Source: Lichenicoccus roseus (GTDB lineage Bacteria; Pseudomonadota; Alphaproteobacteria; Acetobacterales; Acetobacteraceae). Taken from it: a stretch of 64,000 nt of DNA. How positions within the stretch are numbered: position 1 is the first letter of the stretch; each line of letters opens with the position of its first letter. The stretch lies in contig NZ_VCDI01000001.1 of NCBI RefSeq assembly GCF_005844085.1, positions 310,001 to 374,000 of the forward strand, written 5' to 3'. Position numbers and translations under genes: made by a program. The notes beneath the pieces are model-generated. The model was not told where the DNA came from. It did no database searches and saw only the letters and a program-made list of their open reading frames with translations. Shown piece by piece: positions 1 through 8,175 of this stretch.

Positions 1-2
1 TC

Positions 3-1109
3 GCGGCGCGTCCGCTGGAGGCCCGGCTGTCTAATCCGCCGGCGGACATCTCGGCGATGGACGGCTACGCGGTGCGCGCCGGCGACACCGTGCCCGGCAG
101 CGTCCTCGCCGTCGTCGGCACCGCGCCGGCCGGGCACCCGTTCACCGGGCGGGTCGATCCGGGAAGCTGCGTGCGGCTGTTCACCGGCAGCCTGCTGCCC
201 GACGGGGCCGACACGGTGCTGATCCAGGAGAACGCGACCCGCGACGGCGATCGGGTGACGGTGAACGAGGCCGTCGCCGTGGGCCGCCACATCCGGCGCA
301 TGGGGCAGGATTTCCTTGTTGGCGACACGGTGGTCCCGGCCGGCCGCAAGCTCGGCGCCCGCGATATCGGGGTTTCCGCGGCGGCGAACCGGCCCTGGAT
401 CACCTGCCACCGCCGCCCGGTGATCGCCGTGCTGGCGACCGGTGACGAAATCGCCCTGCCGGGCGAGCCGATCCCGCCGGGCGGCATCGCCAACTCCAAT
501 ACCCCGATGCTCGCCGCCGCCATCCGGGCCGCTGGCGCCGAACCCCTGGTGCTGCCGCCGGCGCGCGACAGCATCGCCGCGATCGCGGGCAGCCTCGACG
601 GCCTGCGCTGCGACATGCTGGTGACCATCGGCGGCGCCAGCGTCGGCGACTACGACCTGGTGCAGGCGGGCCTCGCCGAGCGCGGCTTCGCCATCGACTT
701 CTGGAAGATCGCGATGCGCCCGGGCAAGCCGCTGATGCATGGCACCGTCGGCGGCACGCCGGTGCTCGGACTGCCCGGCAACCCGGTCTCCGCCCTGGTC
801 TGCGCCGTGCTGTTCCTGTTGCCGGCGATCGGCCGCCTGTCGGGCGACAGCGCGGCACAGCCGGAGATCGAGACCGCCCGGCTCGGCGCGGCACTTCCGG
901 CCAACGACCAGCGCGCCGACCATCTGCGAGCCTCCATCTCACGCGATGACGCCGGCGACCTGCTGGTGGTGCCGTTCCCGCGCCAGGACTCGGGCATGCT
1001 GCGCCGGCTCGCGCTCTCCGAGGCGCTGGTCCTGCGCGCGCCGCACGCCGCCGCCGCCGCCGCCGGCGACCGGGTCGACATCATCAGGCTCGACCGGCTG
1101 GGGTTGTAG
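3..1109 (+). CDS. moeA: Molybdopterin molybdenumtransferase MoeA (5' end missing)
   Basis: This protein inserts molybdate into adenylated molybdopterin in the cytoplasm, the last common step of molybdenum cofactor synthesis. The reading frame is open from the first bases of the window, so the start lies upstream; 368 residues remain of a usual 400 or so. Family signatures are clear: SNPPADISAMDGYAVRA at the truncated N terminus, the MoCF-binding motif TIGGASVGDYD, and GLPGNPVSALV. Other Moco genes in the window (moaD, moaE, mobB, moaA) are not in the same transcript. The SOS-regulated lexA follows 165 bp downstream and has its own promoter. Confidence 0.95.
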   Translation, partial: AARPLEARLSNPPADISAMDGYAVRAGDTVPGSVLAVVGTAPAGHPFTGRVDPGSCVRLFTGSLLPDGADTVLIQENATRDGDRVTVNEAVAVGRHIRRMGQDFLVGDTVVPAGRKLGARDIGVSAAANRPWITCHRRPVIAVLATGDEIALPGEPIPPGGIANSNTPMLAAAIRAAGAEPLVLPPARDSIAAIAGSLDGLRCDMLVTIGGASVGDYDLVQAGLAERGFAIDFWKIAMRPGKPLMHGTVGGTPVLGLPGNPVSALVCAVLFLLPAIGRLSGDSAAQPEIETARLGAALPANDQRADHLRASISRDDAGDLLVVPFPRQDSGMLRRLALSEALVLRAPHAAAAAAGDRVDIIRLDRLGL

Positions 1110-1144
1110 GCCCGGCTGGAACCGTAGGCATCACAGCGGGCGGC

Positions 1145-1174
1145 TTGACGCGATAACCGGAACCTATATAGAAC
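1145..1174 (+). promoter_or_regulatory. lexA promoter with overlapping SOS box
   Basis: A -35-like TTGACG at 1145-1150 and a -10-like TATAGA at 1167-1172 are 16 bp apart. GAAC-CTATATA-GAAC at 1160-1174 is the complement of the alphaproteobacterial LexA box GTTC-N7-GTTC. It covers the -10 element, as expected for autorepression of lexA. The motif is seen directly; promoter activity is inferred. Confidence 0.8.
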
Positions 1175-1274
1175 ATTCAGGCCGGTTTCCTGTTTTGTTC
1201 AGGGGCCCGGCAAGGCGTGGCTGGCCCCGCGGGGGGTCGGCTCGCCGATGGCGATCGACCGATGGGATGTCTCG

Positions 1275-2054
1275 ATGCTCACGCGCAAGCAGCACGAATT
1301 GCTCGGCTTTATCGATCGTCACCTCAAGGAGACCGGCTTCTCGCCCAGCTTCGACGAGATGAAGGACGCGCTGAACCTGCGGTCGAAGTCCGGCATCCAC
1401 CGCCTGATCTCCGCGCTCGAGGAGCGCGGCTTCCTGAGCCGCAGGCATCATCGCGCCCGCGCGCTGGAGGTGTTGCGCCTACCGGAGCAGCCCGGCACGG
1501 CGGCCGAGGCCGTTGGCCTGACGGTTCCGGAGCCGGTTGCAGCCGGGCCGGTCGGAGTGGGGCCGGTTGCTGCGGAGACCGGCGCGACCGAGGCCGGCGC
1601 CTTTTCGCCGAATGTCATACGCGGCGATTTCAGCCAGCGGCTTCCCGGCGTACGCGCGGCCGCCGATGCCGGCGCGGTGCAGCTGCCGCTGTATGGCAGG
1701 ATCGCCGCCGGCCTGCCGATCGAGGCCCTGCGCGACACCGGCAACCACGTCCAGGTGCCGATGTCGCTCCTCGGCGGCGGCGAGCACTATGCCCTCGAGG
1801 TTGCCGGCGACTCCATGATCGAGGCGGGCATCTTCGACGGCGACACGGTCATCATCCGCAAGGAGGAGACCGCGGAGAACGGCCAGATCATCGTCGCCCT
1901 GATCGACGACCAGGAGGTTACGCTCAAGCGCCTGCGCCGCCGCGGCAATGCCATCGCACTGGAGCCAGCCAACGCGCGCTACGAGACCCGCATCGTGCCG
2001 GTCGATCGGGTGCGCGTGCAGGGACGTCTCGTGGGTCTGATGCGCCGCTACTGA
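1275..2054 (+). CDS. lexA: SOS repressor LexA
   Basis: LexA represses DNA-damage genes and cleaves itself when stimulated by RecA filaments. The start [10 protein letters not shown] is chosen because it matches alphaproteobacterial LexA; an in-frame ATG nine codons upstream is less likely. Residues 1-65 form the winged-helix DNA-binding domain ([28 protein letters not shown]). The S24 peptidase domain follows, with the Ala145-Gly146 cleavage site in GRIAAGLP, nucleophile Ser180 in AGDSMIEAG and general base Lys218 in VTLKRL. The Pro/Val/Gly-rich linker (about residues 72-130) is long, giving 259 residues. The 3' end overlaps the convergent bioC-bioD gene by 7 bp. Confidence 0.96.
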   Translation: MLTRKQHELLGFIDRHLKETGFSPSFDEMKDALNLRSKSGIHRLISALEERGFLSRRHHRARALEVLRLPEQPGTAAEAVGLTVPEPVAAGPVGVGPVAAETGATEAGAFSPNVIRGDFSQRLPGVRAAADAGAVQLPLYGRIAAGLPIEALRDTGNHVQVPMSLLGGGEHYALEVAGDSMIEAGIFDGDTVIIRKEETAENGQIIVALIDDQEVTLKRLRRRGNAIALEPANARYETRIVPVDRVRVQGRLVGLMRRY

Positions 2055-3493
2055 ACGCCCAGGGCCAGGAGCGATTCCAGGGTCGGCATCAACGCCGCTG
2101 CGGCCTCGACAGATGCGGCGTCCACCCGGTCGAGCATCGGCACCTCCGCCAGCACCCGTACCTTCCCGTGCCGTTCGATCGCCTCCCGGTTGCCCGGTGT
2201 CGGCGGCCCGCTGAGGATCACCCCCAGGACCGGCAGGTCGCGCGCCCGCAACGCCTCGAGGCTGAGCAACGTGTGGTTGATGGTGCCGAGCGTGCTCGAT
2301 GCCACCAGCACCACCGGCAGCCGCAGCCGCGCGATCAGGTCGATCATCAGCTCGCCGTCGGCGATCGGCACCATCAGACCGCCGGCACCCTCGACCACCA
2401 GCGGCCCATCCATTGTGGCGGGTAGCCGGATCGAGGCGGCGTCGATGGCGACACCCTCCAGGCGTGCGGCGGCCTCCGGAGACAGCGGCGCACGCAGGAC
2501 ATGGGTTGGCGGCAACAGACGCCCAGGCGGCAGGCCGGCGAGCTGCACGACCGTGACGCTGTCGGCCACGTCGTCATCGATCCCGGTCTGCAGCGGCTTC
2601 CAGTAGGACGCCTGCCACGCCCGCACCAGGCAGGCCGCCACCAGGGTCTTGCCGATGCCGGTGCCGGTGCCGGTGACGAACACCCCGCGCCGGCTGGAGC
2701 GGCGGAACAGCCCGATGCCGATGCAATAACTGGCAGTGGCGCCGTGCTCGCGCTCGAAACGGCGCAATGACCGACGCAGCGCCAGCGGATCGGCCGGGCG
2801 CAGACCCTCCCGGCCAAGATCGGCCCCGATGCCGCGCAGGCCGCGCAGGAAATCCATGCCGCTCGCATGCGCCTGCAGCACCGTCTCGACCGACCATGCT
2901 CCATGACCACCGCCGGGCCATTCGGTCTGCAGCTGCCCGGCGGTCGGCAAGTCCAAGCCGGCCGGCTGCAGCCTCTCCGCTCGTAGCGCGGCATGCCAGG
3001 ACGCCAGGCTTCCCGCGCACAACGTCGAGACGGCGAGGACACCGTCCGGGGCCAGCAACGCCGCCAGGCGGCCGAGCGTGAGCTCGCGATCAAGGAACCA
3101 CTGCATCGCGAGGCTGCCGCAGATGAGGTCGTAGCCACCGCGCACCGCCGGCTGCTCCGCATCCATCACCAGATACCGCGGCCGATGGACCGGACGGGCT
3201 CGTGCCAGTGCGTCGCGAGCGCGGTCCAGCATCGCCGGCGACAGGTCGGTCACCGTCCACTCCGCTTCGATGCCCGACCCGGCAAGGCGACGCTGCAGCG
3301 CCTCCGTCAGCAGGCCGGTGCCGGCCCCGATCTCGAGGACGCGCAGCTTCCGCCCCGGCGCCGCCGGCCCACAGCCGGTGACGACGATGCGGTCGGCAAG
3401 CCGCGCCGCCGCCCACCGCTGCACCACCGCATGGCGCGCGTAGCGATCCGAGGCGTTGCCGAACCGCTCGCCGATCGCTTGCTTGCGGCTCAT
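2048..3493 (-). CDS. bioC-bioD: BioC-BioD fusion: malonyl-ACP O-methyltransferase / dethiobiotin synthetase
   Basis: One frame of 481 residues joins two biotin enzymes. Residues 1-265 are BioC, which methylates malonyl-ACP to start pimelate synthesis: the SAM motif [14 protein letters not shown] lies near residue 53, and [12 protein letters not shown] is typical of BioC. From residue 270 the protein is BioD, the ATP-dependent dethiobiotin synthetase, with the P-loop GTGTGIGKT at 275-283, KPLQTG at 299-304 and [12 protein letters not shown]. There is no stop or restart between them. The ATG overlaps the stop of the upstream hydrolase (ATGA), so the genes are translationally coupled. The enzymes are normally separate, so the fusion channels the first and a late step through one polypeptide. 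Confidence 0.93.
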   Translation of the reverse strand: MSRKQAIGERFGNASDRYARHAVVQRWAAARLADRIVVTGCGPAAPGRKLRVLEIGAGTGLLTEALQRRLAGSGIEAEWTVTDLSPAMLDRARDALARARPVHRPRYLVMDAEQPAVRGGYDLICGSLAMQWFLDRELTLGRLAALLAPDGVLAVSTLCAGSLASWHAALRAERLQPAGLDLPTAGQLQTEWPGGGHGAWSVETVLQAHASGMDFLRGLRGIGADLGREGLRPADPLALRRSLRRFEREHGATASYCIGIGLFRRSSRRGVFVTGTGTGIGKTLVAACLVRAWQASYWKPLQTGIDDDVADSVTVVQLAGLPPGRLLPPTHVLRAPLSPEAAARLEGVAIDAASIRLPATMDGPLVVEGAGGLMVPIADGELMIDLIARLRLPVVLVASSTLGTINHTLLSLEALRARDLPVLGVILSGPPTPGNREAIERHGKVRVLAEVPMLDRVDAASVEAAAALMPTLESLLALGVQ

Positions 3494-4113
3494 CGAAGCA
3501 CGCCCAGCAGGTCGCGTATGGCGTCCGCACAGGCGCCCGGATGCGTCAGCGGCAGCAGATGGCCGCCACCCTCCACCCAGCGCAGCGATTGCAGGCCGGC
3601 GAAGCTGTCCCGGGTCATCGCCGACGTCACGATCGGATCGTCCGAACCGGCAAGAGCCAGAACCGGGCAACGCAGGGCGGCAAGGGCCGCACGTCCATCG
3701 CCCTCCCGCAACAGGCGCAAGCCAGCCGCGAGCGACGATACCTCCGGCGCCTCCACCCCGCCCCGGGGTGAAAGCCAGCCGCAGCGCTCGCGGAACGCCG
3801 CGACCGTCGCCCCGGGCTCCTGCGACAGCCGCTGCGCCATGCGCCGCAAAACGCGCGGGTCGATGCCCGCCGGAAAATCCGGGCCCGCCGTCATCCGGGT
3901 GAAGCCGTTGATCGCCACCAGCCCGACCATGCCGGGCGGCGGCTCCAGCAACAGCCGCAGCACCCCGAGCGAATGGCCGACCGCCAGCACCGGCGTGGCG
4001 CCCGCCCCGCCACCAGAGGGCGGCAGGCCGGCCCGGGCAAGCTCCGCCCGCACCCCGTCCCACACCCCGGCCGGCATTGCCCAGCCGTTCTCGAAGCGCA
4101 GCCGCGGTGTCAC
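3490..4113 (-). CDS. BioH-like alpha/beta hydrolase (probable pimeloyl-ACP methyl ester esterase)
   Basis: This is a 207-residue alpha/beta hydrolase. The nucleophile elbow is VGHSLGV, the acid lies in AGSDDPIVT and the histidine in EGGGHLLPL. The GTG start is chosen because it overlaps the bioF stop as GTGA and lacks the shadow sequence further upstream; translation begins VTPRLRFENGW. Lying between bioF and bioC-bioD, it most likely removes the methyl ester placed by BioC, releasing pimeloyl-ACP for BioF. It is shorter than E. coli BioH (256 residues), and several unrelated esterase families fill this role, so the exact family (BioH, BioG, BioJ-like) is open. Confidence 0.8.
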   Translation of the reverse strand: MTPRLRFENGWAMPAGVWDGVRAELARAGLPPSGGGAGATPVLAVGHSLGVLRLLLEPPPGMVGLVAINGFTRMTAGPDFPAGIDPRVLRRMAQRLSQEPGATVAAFRERCGWLSPRGGVEAPEVSSLAAGLRLLREGDGRAALAALRCPVLALAGSDDPIVTSAMTRDSFAGLQSLRWVEGGGHLLPLTHPGACADAIRDLLGVLR

Positions 4114-5312
4114 GCCGCCTCGCGCAGGCAGCCCGGCAACAGCTCGATCAGCCGCCCGATCGCCGCCTCGTCGTGCAGCGCGCTGAGCGCGAAGCGGAGC
4201 CGCGAGGTGTTCGCGGGCACCGTCGGCGGCCGGATGGCGGTCGTCAGCACGCCTTCGCGTTCCAGCGCGGCACTGGCCGCCAGCGCGCGCTCCGGAGGCC
4301 CCAGCAGCGCCGGCACGATCTGTGTCGTCGACCCGGCGGTGCCGATGCCGAGATCGAGCAGGACGGCACGCAGCCGGGCAGACTGGGTGGCCAGATGCGC
4401 GCGCTCGTCCTCCATCCCCGGCAGCAGGTCGAGGGCTGCGTCGATGGCGCCCAGCACCGGCGGCGGCAGGGCGGTACTGTGGATGAAGCCGGAGCAGCTG
4501 TTGACCAGCAGGTCGCAGAGCGGACGCGAGCCGGCGACATAGGCGCCGAAGCTGCCGAACGCCTTGCTCAGGGTGCCCATGACGCAATCGATGCCCTCGA
4601 TCCCCGCCGCCAGCCCGCGCCCGCCCGGGCCCAGTACGCCGGTGGCATGGGCCTCGTCGACGAACAGGAAGGCTTCGTGCGCCTGCGCCAGGGTGGCCAG
4701 CCGGGTCAGGTCTGCGCGGTCGCCATCCATGCTGAACACGCTCTCGGTGATGATGAAGCGTGTGCCGCTCGCCTGCCGCCGGCTGGCCAGCAGGCGCTCG
4801 AGATGGTCGAGATCGTTATGCCGATAGCGGATCTGGCGCACGCCGGCGGCGGCACAGCCCTGGTGCAGGCTGGCGTGGTTGAGCCGGTCGGTGAACACCA
4901 GCGGCTCACCCCGCCCCTCCCCTTGGCCCGCGCCCGATGCGGCCCGCAGCAGCGCCGGCAGCACCGCGGCATTGGCCTGCCAGCCGGACGCGAACAGCAG
5001 CGCCGCATCACACTTCTTGAAGGCGGCGAGCCTCGCCTCGACCTGGACGTGCGCCTGCAGGGTGCCGCTGACCAGGCGCGACGCCCCGGCGCCGGTGCCG
5101 TAGAGCCGGGTCCACTCGACCGCGCGCGCGATCACCGCGGGGTGCTGCGACAGCCCGAGATAGTCGTTGCCGGAGAGATTGAGCAGCGTTCGCCCGTCCA
5201 GGCGCAGCCGGCCGGCGCCGTCCGGGTGCACGGCGCGCGGGCTACGGCGCAGCGAGCGGTCGGACAACGCCTGCAGTGCGTCCTCGAACAGCCTGTCGAA
5301 CCTCGATCCCAC
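4110..5312 (-). CDS. bioF: 8-amino-7-oxononanoate synthase BioF
   Basis: BioF is a PLP enzyme that condenses pimeloyl-ACP with L-alanine to give 8-amino-7-oxononanoate. The 400-residue sequence shows NLSGNDYLGLSQHP, the glycine-rich GTGAGASRLVSG, the aspartate motif VDEAHATGVLGPGG and the PLP lysine in GTLSKAFGSFG (Lys250 from this start). The GTG start at 5312 gives the usual N terminus (GSRFDRLFEDAL); a TTG at 5351 with an AGGG upstream is an alternative. It is the first gene of the bioF-esterase-bioCD operon, with 4-bp overlaps throughout. BioA and BioB are not in the window. Confidence 0.94.
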   Translation of the reverse strand: MGSRFDRLFEDALQALSDRSLRRSPRAVHPDGAGRLRLDGRTLLNLSGNDYLGLSQHPAVIARAVEWTRLYGTGAGASRLVSGTLQAHVQVEARLAAFKKCDAALLFASGWQANAAVLPALLRAASGAGQGEGRGEPLVFTDRLNHASLHQGCAAAGVRQIRYRHNDLDHLERLLASRRQASGTRFIITESVFSMDGDRADLTRLATLAQAHEAFLFVDEAHATGVLGPGGRGLAAGIEGIDCVMGTLSKAFGSFGAYVAGSRPLCDLLVNSCSGFIHSTALPPPVLGAIDAALDLLPGMEDERAHLATQSARLRAVLLDLGIGTAGSTTQIVPALLGPPERALAASAALEREGVLTTAIRPPTVPANTSRLRFALSALHDEAAIGRLIELLPGCLREAA

Positions 5313-5433
5313 GACCGCGACGATGCCGGCGCTAGGGCAGCATCCGATCAACTGGGATCGCCCTGCGATACCAGGTGTCGGACAAAGCTGCTCGACCAGG
5401 CGAGGAGCAGATCATGAGCGATCGGATCATGCT

Positions 5434-5895
5434 CTAGCCTGCACGGGCCCAGCGGGCGGTGGCCTCGTCGTCGGCCGGGCGTGCCTCGACCCAGGCCGTG
5501 CGGCCATCGGCGAAGATCTCCTGCTTCCAGAACGGCGCAGCCGTCTTCAGCCAGTCGATCATGAAGCCGGTGGCATCCAGCGCCGCCTGGCGGTGGCGCG
5601 ACGCCGCCAGCACCAGCACGATCGGGGCGCCGACCGGCAGCCGGCCGATGCGGTGGATCACAGTGCAGCCGAGCAGCGCGAATCGCTGCAGGGCGGTCTC
5701 CGCCACGCCGGCGATCGCGCGCTCGGTCATGCCGGGATAATGCTCCAGCACCAGGGCCCGCAGCGCGTCGCCGGCCTCGCCGCCGCCGCGCACGATGCCG
5801 ATGAAGCTGGCGAGCCCACCCGCTCCCATCCCGGCCAGCGCCGCGATCTCCGCACCGGTATCGAACGGCGCCTCCTGGACGGCGATCCGGATCAT
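5434..5895 (-). CDS. moaE: Molybdopterin synthase catalytic subunit MoaE
   Basis: MoaE forms the heterotetrameric molybdopterin synthase with MoaD and converts cyclic pyranopterin monophosphate to molybdopterin. The 153-residue sequence has the family hallmarks VLEHYPGM, HRIGRLPVGAPIVLV, ASRHRQAALDA and the active-site lysine segment LKTAAPFWKQE. It overlaps the upstream moaD stop by one base (TGATG), so the two subunits are coupled. Confidence 0.96.
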   Translation of the reverse strand: MIRIAVQEAPFDTGAEIAALAGMGAGGLASFIGIVRGGGEAGDALRALVLEHYPGMTERAIAGVAETALQRFALLGCTVIHRIGRLPVGAPIVLVLAASRHRQAALDATGFMIDWLKTAAPFWKQEIFADGRTAWVEARPADDEATARWARAG

Positions 5896-6167
5896 CAGCC
5901 GCCGGTCACCGGTGGGAAGAATGCGACCTCGTCGCCACCGCGCACCGGCGTGCCATCACCGGCGAACTTCTGATTCACCGCGGCGCGCACCCGGCCGCCG
6001 GCGTTGAAGATGCCCTCGAACGCCGGGTCGCTCGCCCGAAGCCACGCCCGCAGCCCGGCCACGTCGACGACCCCGGCGGGAAGGTCGAGGTTGTCCTCGC
6101 CGCGGCCGAGCCGGTCCTTTAGCCAGGCGAAATAGAGTATGTGCAGGGAGGTGGCGGAGGCAGGCAT
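5895..6167 (-). CDS. moaD: Molybdopterin synthase sulfur carrier subunit MoaD
   Basis: This is a 90-residue ubiquitin-fold sulfur carrier. It ends in FFPPVTGG, the C-terminal Gly-Gly that is adenylated by MoeB and thiocarboxylated. The N terminus (LHILYFAWLKDRLG) and the AAVNQKF core strand fit MoaD. It is the first gene of a two-gene moaD-moaE unit; the MoeB activator is not visible in the window. Confidence 0.94.
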   Translation of the reverse strand: MPASATSLHILYFAWLKDRLGRGEDNLDLPAGVVDVAGLRAWLRASDPAFEGIFNAGGRVRAAVNQKFAGDGTPVRGGDEVAFFPPVTGG

Positions 6168-6194
6168 GCGGACGGGACCGGACAGTGACGGTCT

Positions 6195-6812
6195 CTATTT
6201 AGGCGTCCCGTTGACGGTCTGCACGCTGCCATCCGGACCGATGACGGTGCTGGTGCCGTCGCCGTTCGGGATCACGATCGGACGCGCCACCCCATCGCTA
6301 CCGGTCGGCTTTGCGGACGGGTGCGGCGGCTTGCCGGCTGCACTGACGGTCGGGTCGGCAAGGCTGCCGCCGGCGCCACCGAAGCCGTCATAGGCATTCG
6401 AACTGCCGGACGGGCCGCCCTCCGACGTCACACCGTGCTCGATGGCGTCGTTCTCACCCATCCCCATGCTACCGCCGTCGCGCAGCCCCGGGGCACCGCC
6501 GGACAGTGGCGAGCGCGACCCGCCGCCGCTGCCGCCGCCGAGGCCATCGCCCTGCTCCTTCGAGACATCCGACAGGGTGGGCAGCGGCTGCGGCGGCCCG
6601 GGCCAGACGTTGCCGCGCTCCGGCAGCAGCGGCGCCTCGTCGAACCGGTGACCCTCCGAGCGGATCTTGTTCTCGCTCAGGCCGGACGGCAGGTTCGGAT
6701 TCATGCCCGGCAGCGTGACGGTATCGTGGAAGAACTTGCCGAGGCCCGAGCAGCCTCCGAGCAGCAGAACCGACGGAAGCACCAACCTGCAAAGCAATGC
6801 AGAACGCCGCAT
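6195..6812 (-). CDS. Secreted Gly/Pro-rich lipoprotein of unknown function
   Basis: The product has about 205 residues. Its start is fixed by a lipoprotein signal peptide: MRRSALL, a hydrophobic stretch, and the lipobox LLLGGC around residue 21. The mature part is low complexity: it has NLPSGLSENKIRSEGHRF, then a Gly/Ser run (DGLGGGSGGGSRSPLSGG) and a C-terminal segment (RPIVIPNGDGTSTVIGPDGS). No catalytic motif is visible. It lies on the same strand as, and just upstream of, moaD, but nothing ties it to cofactor synthesis. Function unknown. Confidence 0.72.
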   Translation of the reverse strand: MRRSALLCRLVLPSVLLLGGCSGLGKFFHDTVTLPGMNPNLPSGLSENKIRSEGHRFDEAPLLPERGNVWPGPPQPLPTLSDVSKEQGDGLGGGSGGGSRSPLSGGAPGLRDGGSMGMGENDAIEHGVTSEGGPSGSSNAYDGFGGAGGSLADPTVSAAGKPPHPSAKPTGSDGVARPIVIPNGDGTSTVIGPDGSVQTVNGTPK

Positions 6813-6903
6813 TTCATAATCCCCTCGCGGCGTCGCCACCGCTCCCGGCGGCAAAGTGCCCGTCCGGCCTGCAATCCTCAAGAGATGTTGTCCGAACAGC
6901 CGG

Positions 6904-7470
6904 TCAGTGCGGCAATTCGTTGCTGTCCCGCATCGCGCATGGCCGGCCGATGTCCAGACCGAAGCGTTGCACGATCCAGCCGGCGATTGCGCCGGGATCG
7001 TCCAACGGCAGCCAGGACCGGCCGAAACCGGCGGGCCTGACGTCGGAGGCGACGGCCTCCACCCCCGGATCGTCCGGCCAGAGCGGCGTCTTGCCGGCAC
7101 CGGAGGCGATCGCCTCGCGCACCACCTCGATACGCGGTCCCAAGGTGCGGGCGAACCCCTCGACCAGCACCAGGTCGACCGGCGCCAGCCGCCGCAGCAC
7201 CTCCGCCAGCTCATCCTGCCCGGGTCCCCCGGCGGCCGGACGGGATCGACGCTCGTGCAGCAGGGCCCAGCGCGCATCGCCGACCAGCATCACTTCATGG
7301 GCACCGGCCTCGCGATGCCGGAAGCTGTCCTTGCCGGGCTGGTCGAGATCGACGGCGTGGTGGGTGTGCTTCACCGTCGAAACCAGCAGCCCCTGGCCGG
7401 TGAAGCGCTCGAGCAGGGCCGTGATCAGCGTGGTCTTGCCGCTGCCGGACCGTCCGACGATCCCGAGCAC
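6904..7470 (-). CDS. mobB: Molybdopterin-guanine dinucleotide biosynthesis adaptor MobB
   Basis: This GTP-binding accessory protein helps MobA form the guanine dinucleotide cofactor. The P-loop GRSGSGKTTL is at the N terminus, followed by STVKHTHH, typical of MobB, and VDLVLVEGFARTLGPRIEV as the Walker-B-like region. The GTG at 7470 places the P-loop about ten residues in, the usual MobB layout (188 residues); it lies about 30 bp past the pgsA stop. MobA itself is not seen. Confidence 0.9.
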   Translation of the reverse strand: MLGIVGRSGSGKTTLITALLERFTGQGLLVSTVKHTHHAVDLDQPGKDSFRHREAGAHEVMLVGDARWALLHERRSRPAAGGPGQDELAEVLRRLAPVDLVLVEGFARTLGPRIEVVREAIASGAGKTPLWPDDPGVEAVASDVRPAGFGRSWLPLDDPGAIAGWIVQRFGLDIGRPCAMRDSNELPH

Positions 7471-7502
7471 CGGACCTCCGGGGCCGGCCGCATCCGGTCC
7501 GG

Positions 7503-8093
7503 TCAGGGCACGACCTTCGAGGCGGGCGGGCGGACATGGCGGAACCCGGTGGAGAGGTAGTCCCAGCCGGTCACCAGGGTGAGCAGCGCCGCGAGCCAGA
7601 GCAGCACCGCGCCGATCAGGCCGACCGGCAGCCAGCCGATCTGCAGCAGCCGGGCAGTGCTGTCGCCGGCCAGCAGGGTGCCGATCGCCACCATCTGCAC
7701 CGTGGTCTTCCACTTGGCGAGCCGGGTGACCGGCAGGCTGACCCGCGAGGCGGCGAGATGCTCGCGCAGGCCGCTGACCATGATCTCGCGCAGCAGGATC
7801 ACGATTGCAGGATACAGGCCGCCGAACGGCAGCCGGCCGAGCCCGGCCATCACCATCAGGGAGGCGCCGACCAGCAGCTTGTCGGCGATCGGGTCGAGCA
7901 TCCGGCCGAGATCGGAGAACTGCTTGCGGGAGCGGGCGATGTGGCCGTCGAGATAGTCCGTGACACCGGCTGCGATGAAGACCAGGCAGGCGAACAGATC
8001 GGTGGCCGAGCCGTGTGCCGCGACCAGCCCGACCAGAAGCGGGATCGCCGCGATGCGCGACAAGGTCAACACGTTGGGCAGGTCGGTCAGCAT
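7503..8093 (-). CDS. pgsA: CDP-diacylglycerol--glycerol-3-phosphate 3-phosphatidyltransferase PgsA
   Basis: This membrane enzyme makes phosphatidylglycerol phosphate, the committed step to anionic phospholipids. It has 196 residues and several hydrophobic segments. The CDP-alcohol phosphotransferase signature runs from TDYLDGHIAR to GRMLDPIADK, with all the metal-binding aspartates present. It sits between uvrC and mobB; uvrC-pgsA adjacency is common in proteobacteria. Confidence 0.95.
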   Translation of the reverse strand: MLTDLPNVLTLSRIAAIPLLVGLVAAHGSATDLFACLVFIAAGVTDYLDGHIARSRKQFSDLGRMLDPIADKLLVGASLMVMAGLGRLPFGGLYPAIVILLREIMVSGLREHLAASRVSLPVTRLAKWKTTVQMVAIGTLLAGDSTARLLQIGWLPVGLIGAVLLWLAALLTLVTGWDYLSTGFRHVRPPASKVVP

Positions 8094-8175
8094 GGGTTTC
8101 GAGCCTAGAGCAGTGAACGGCCAATTGGTATCGCCGCGCCTGGGCTAATTCCCGGAGCCGCCGCTATCGGTGTCC

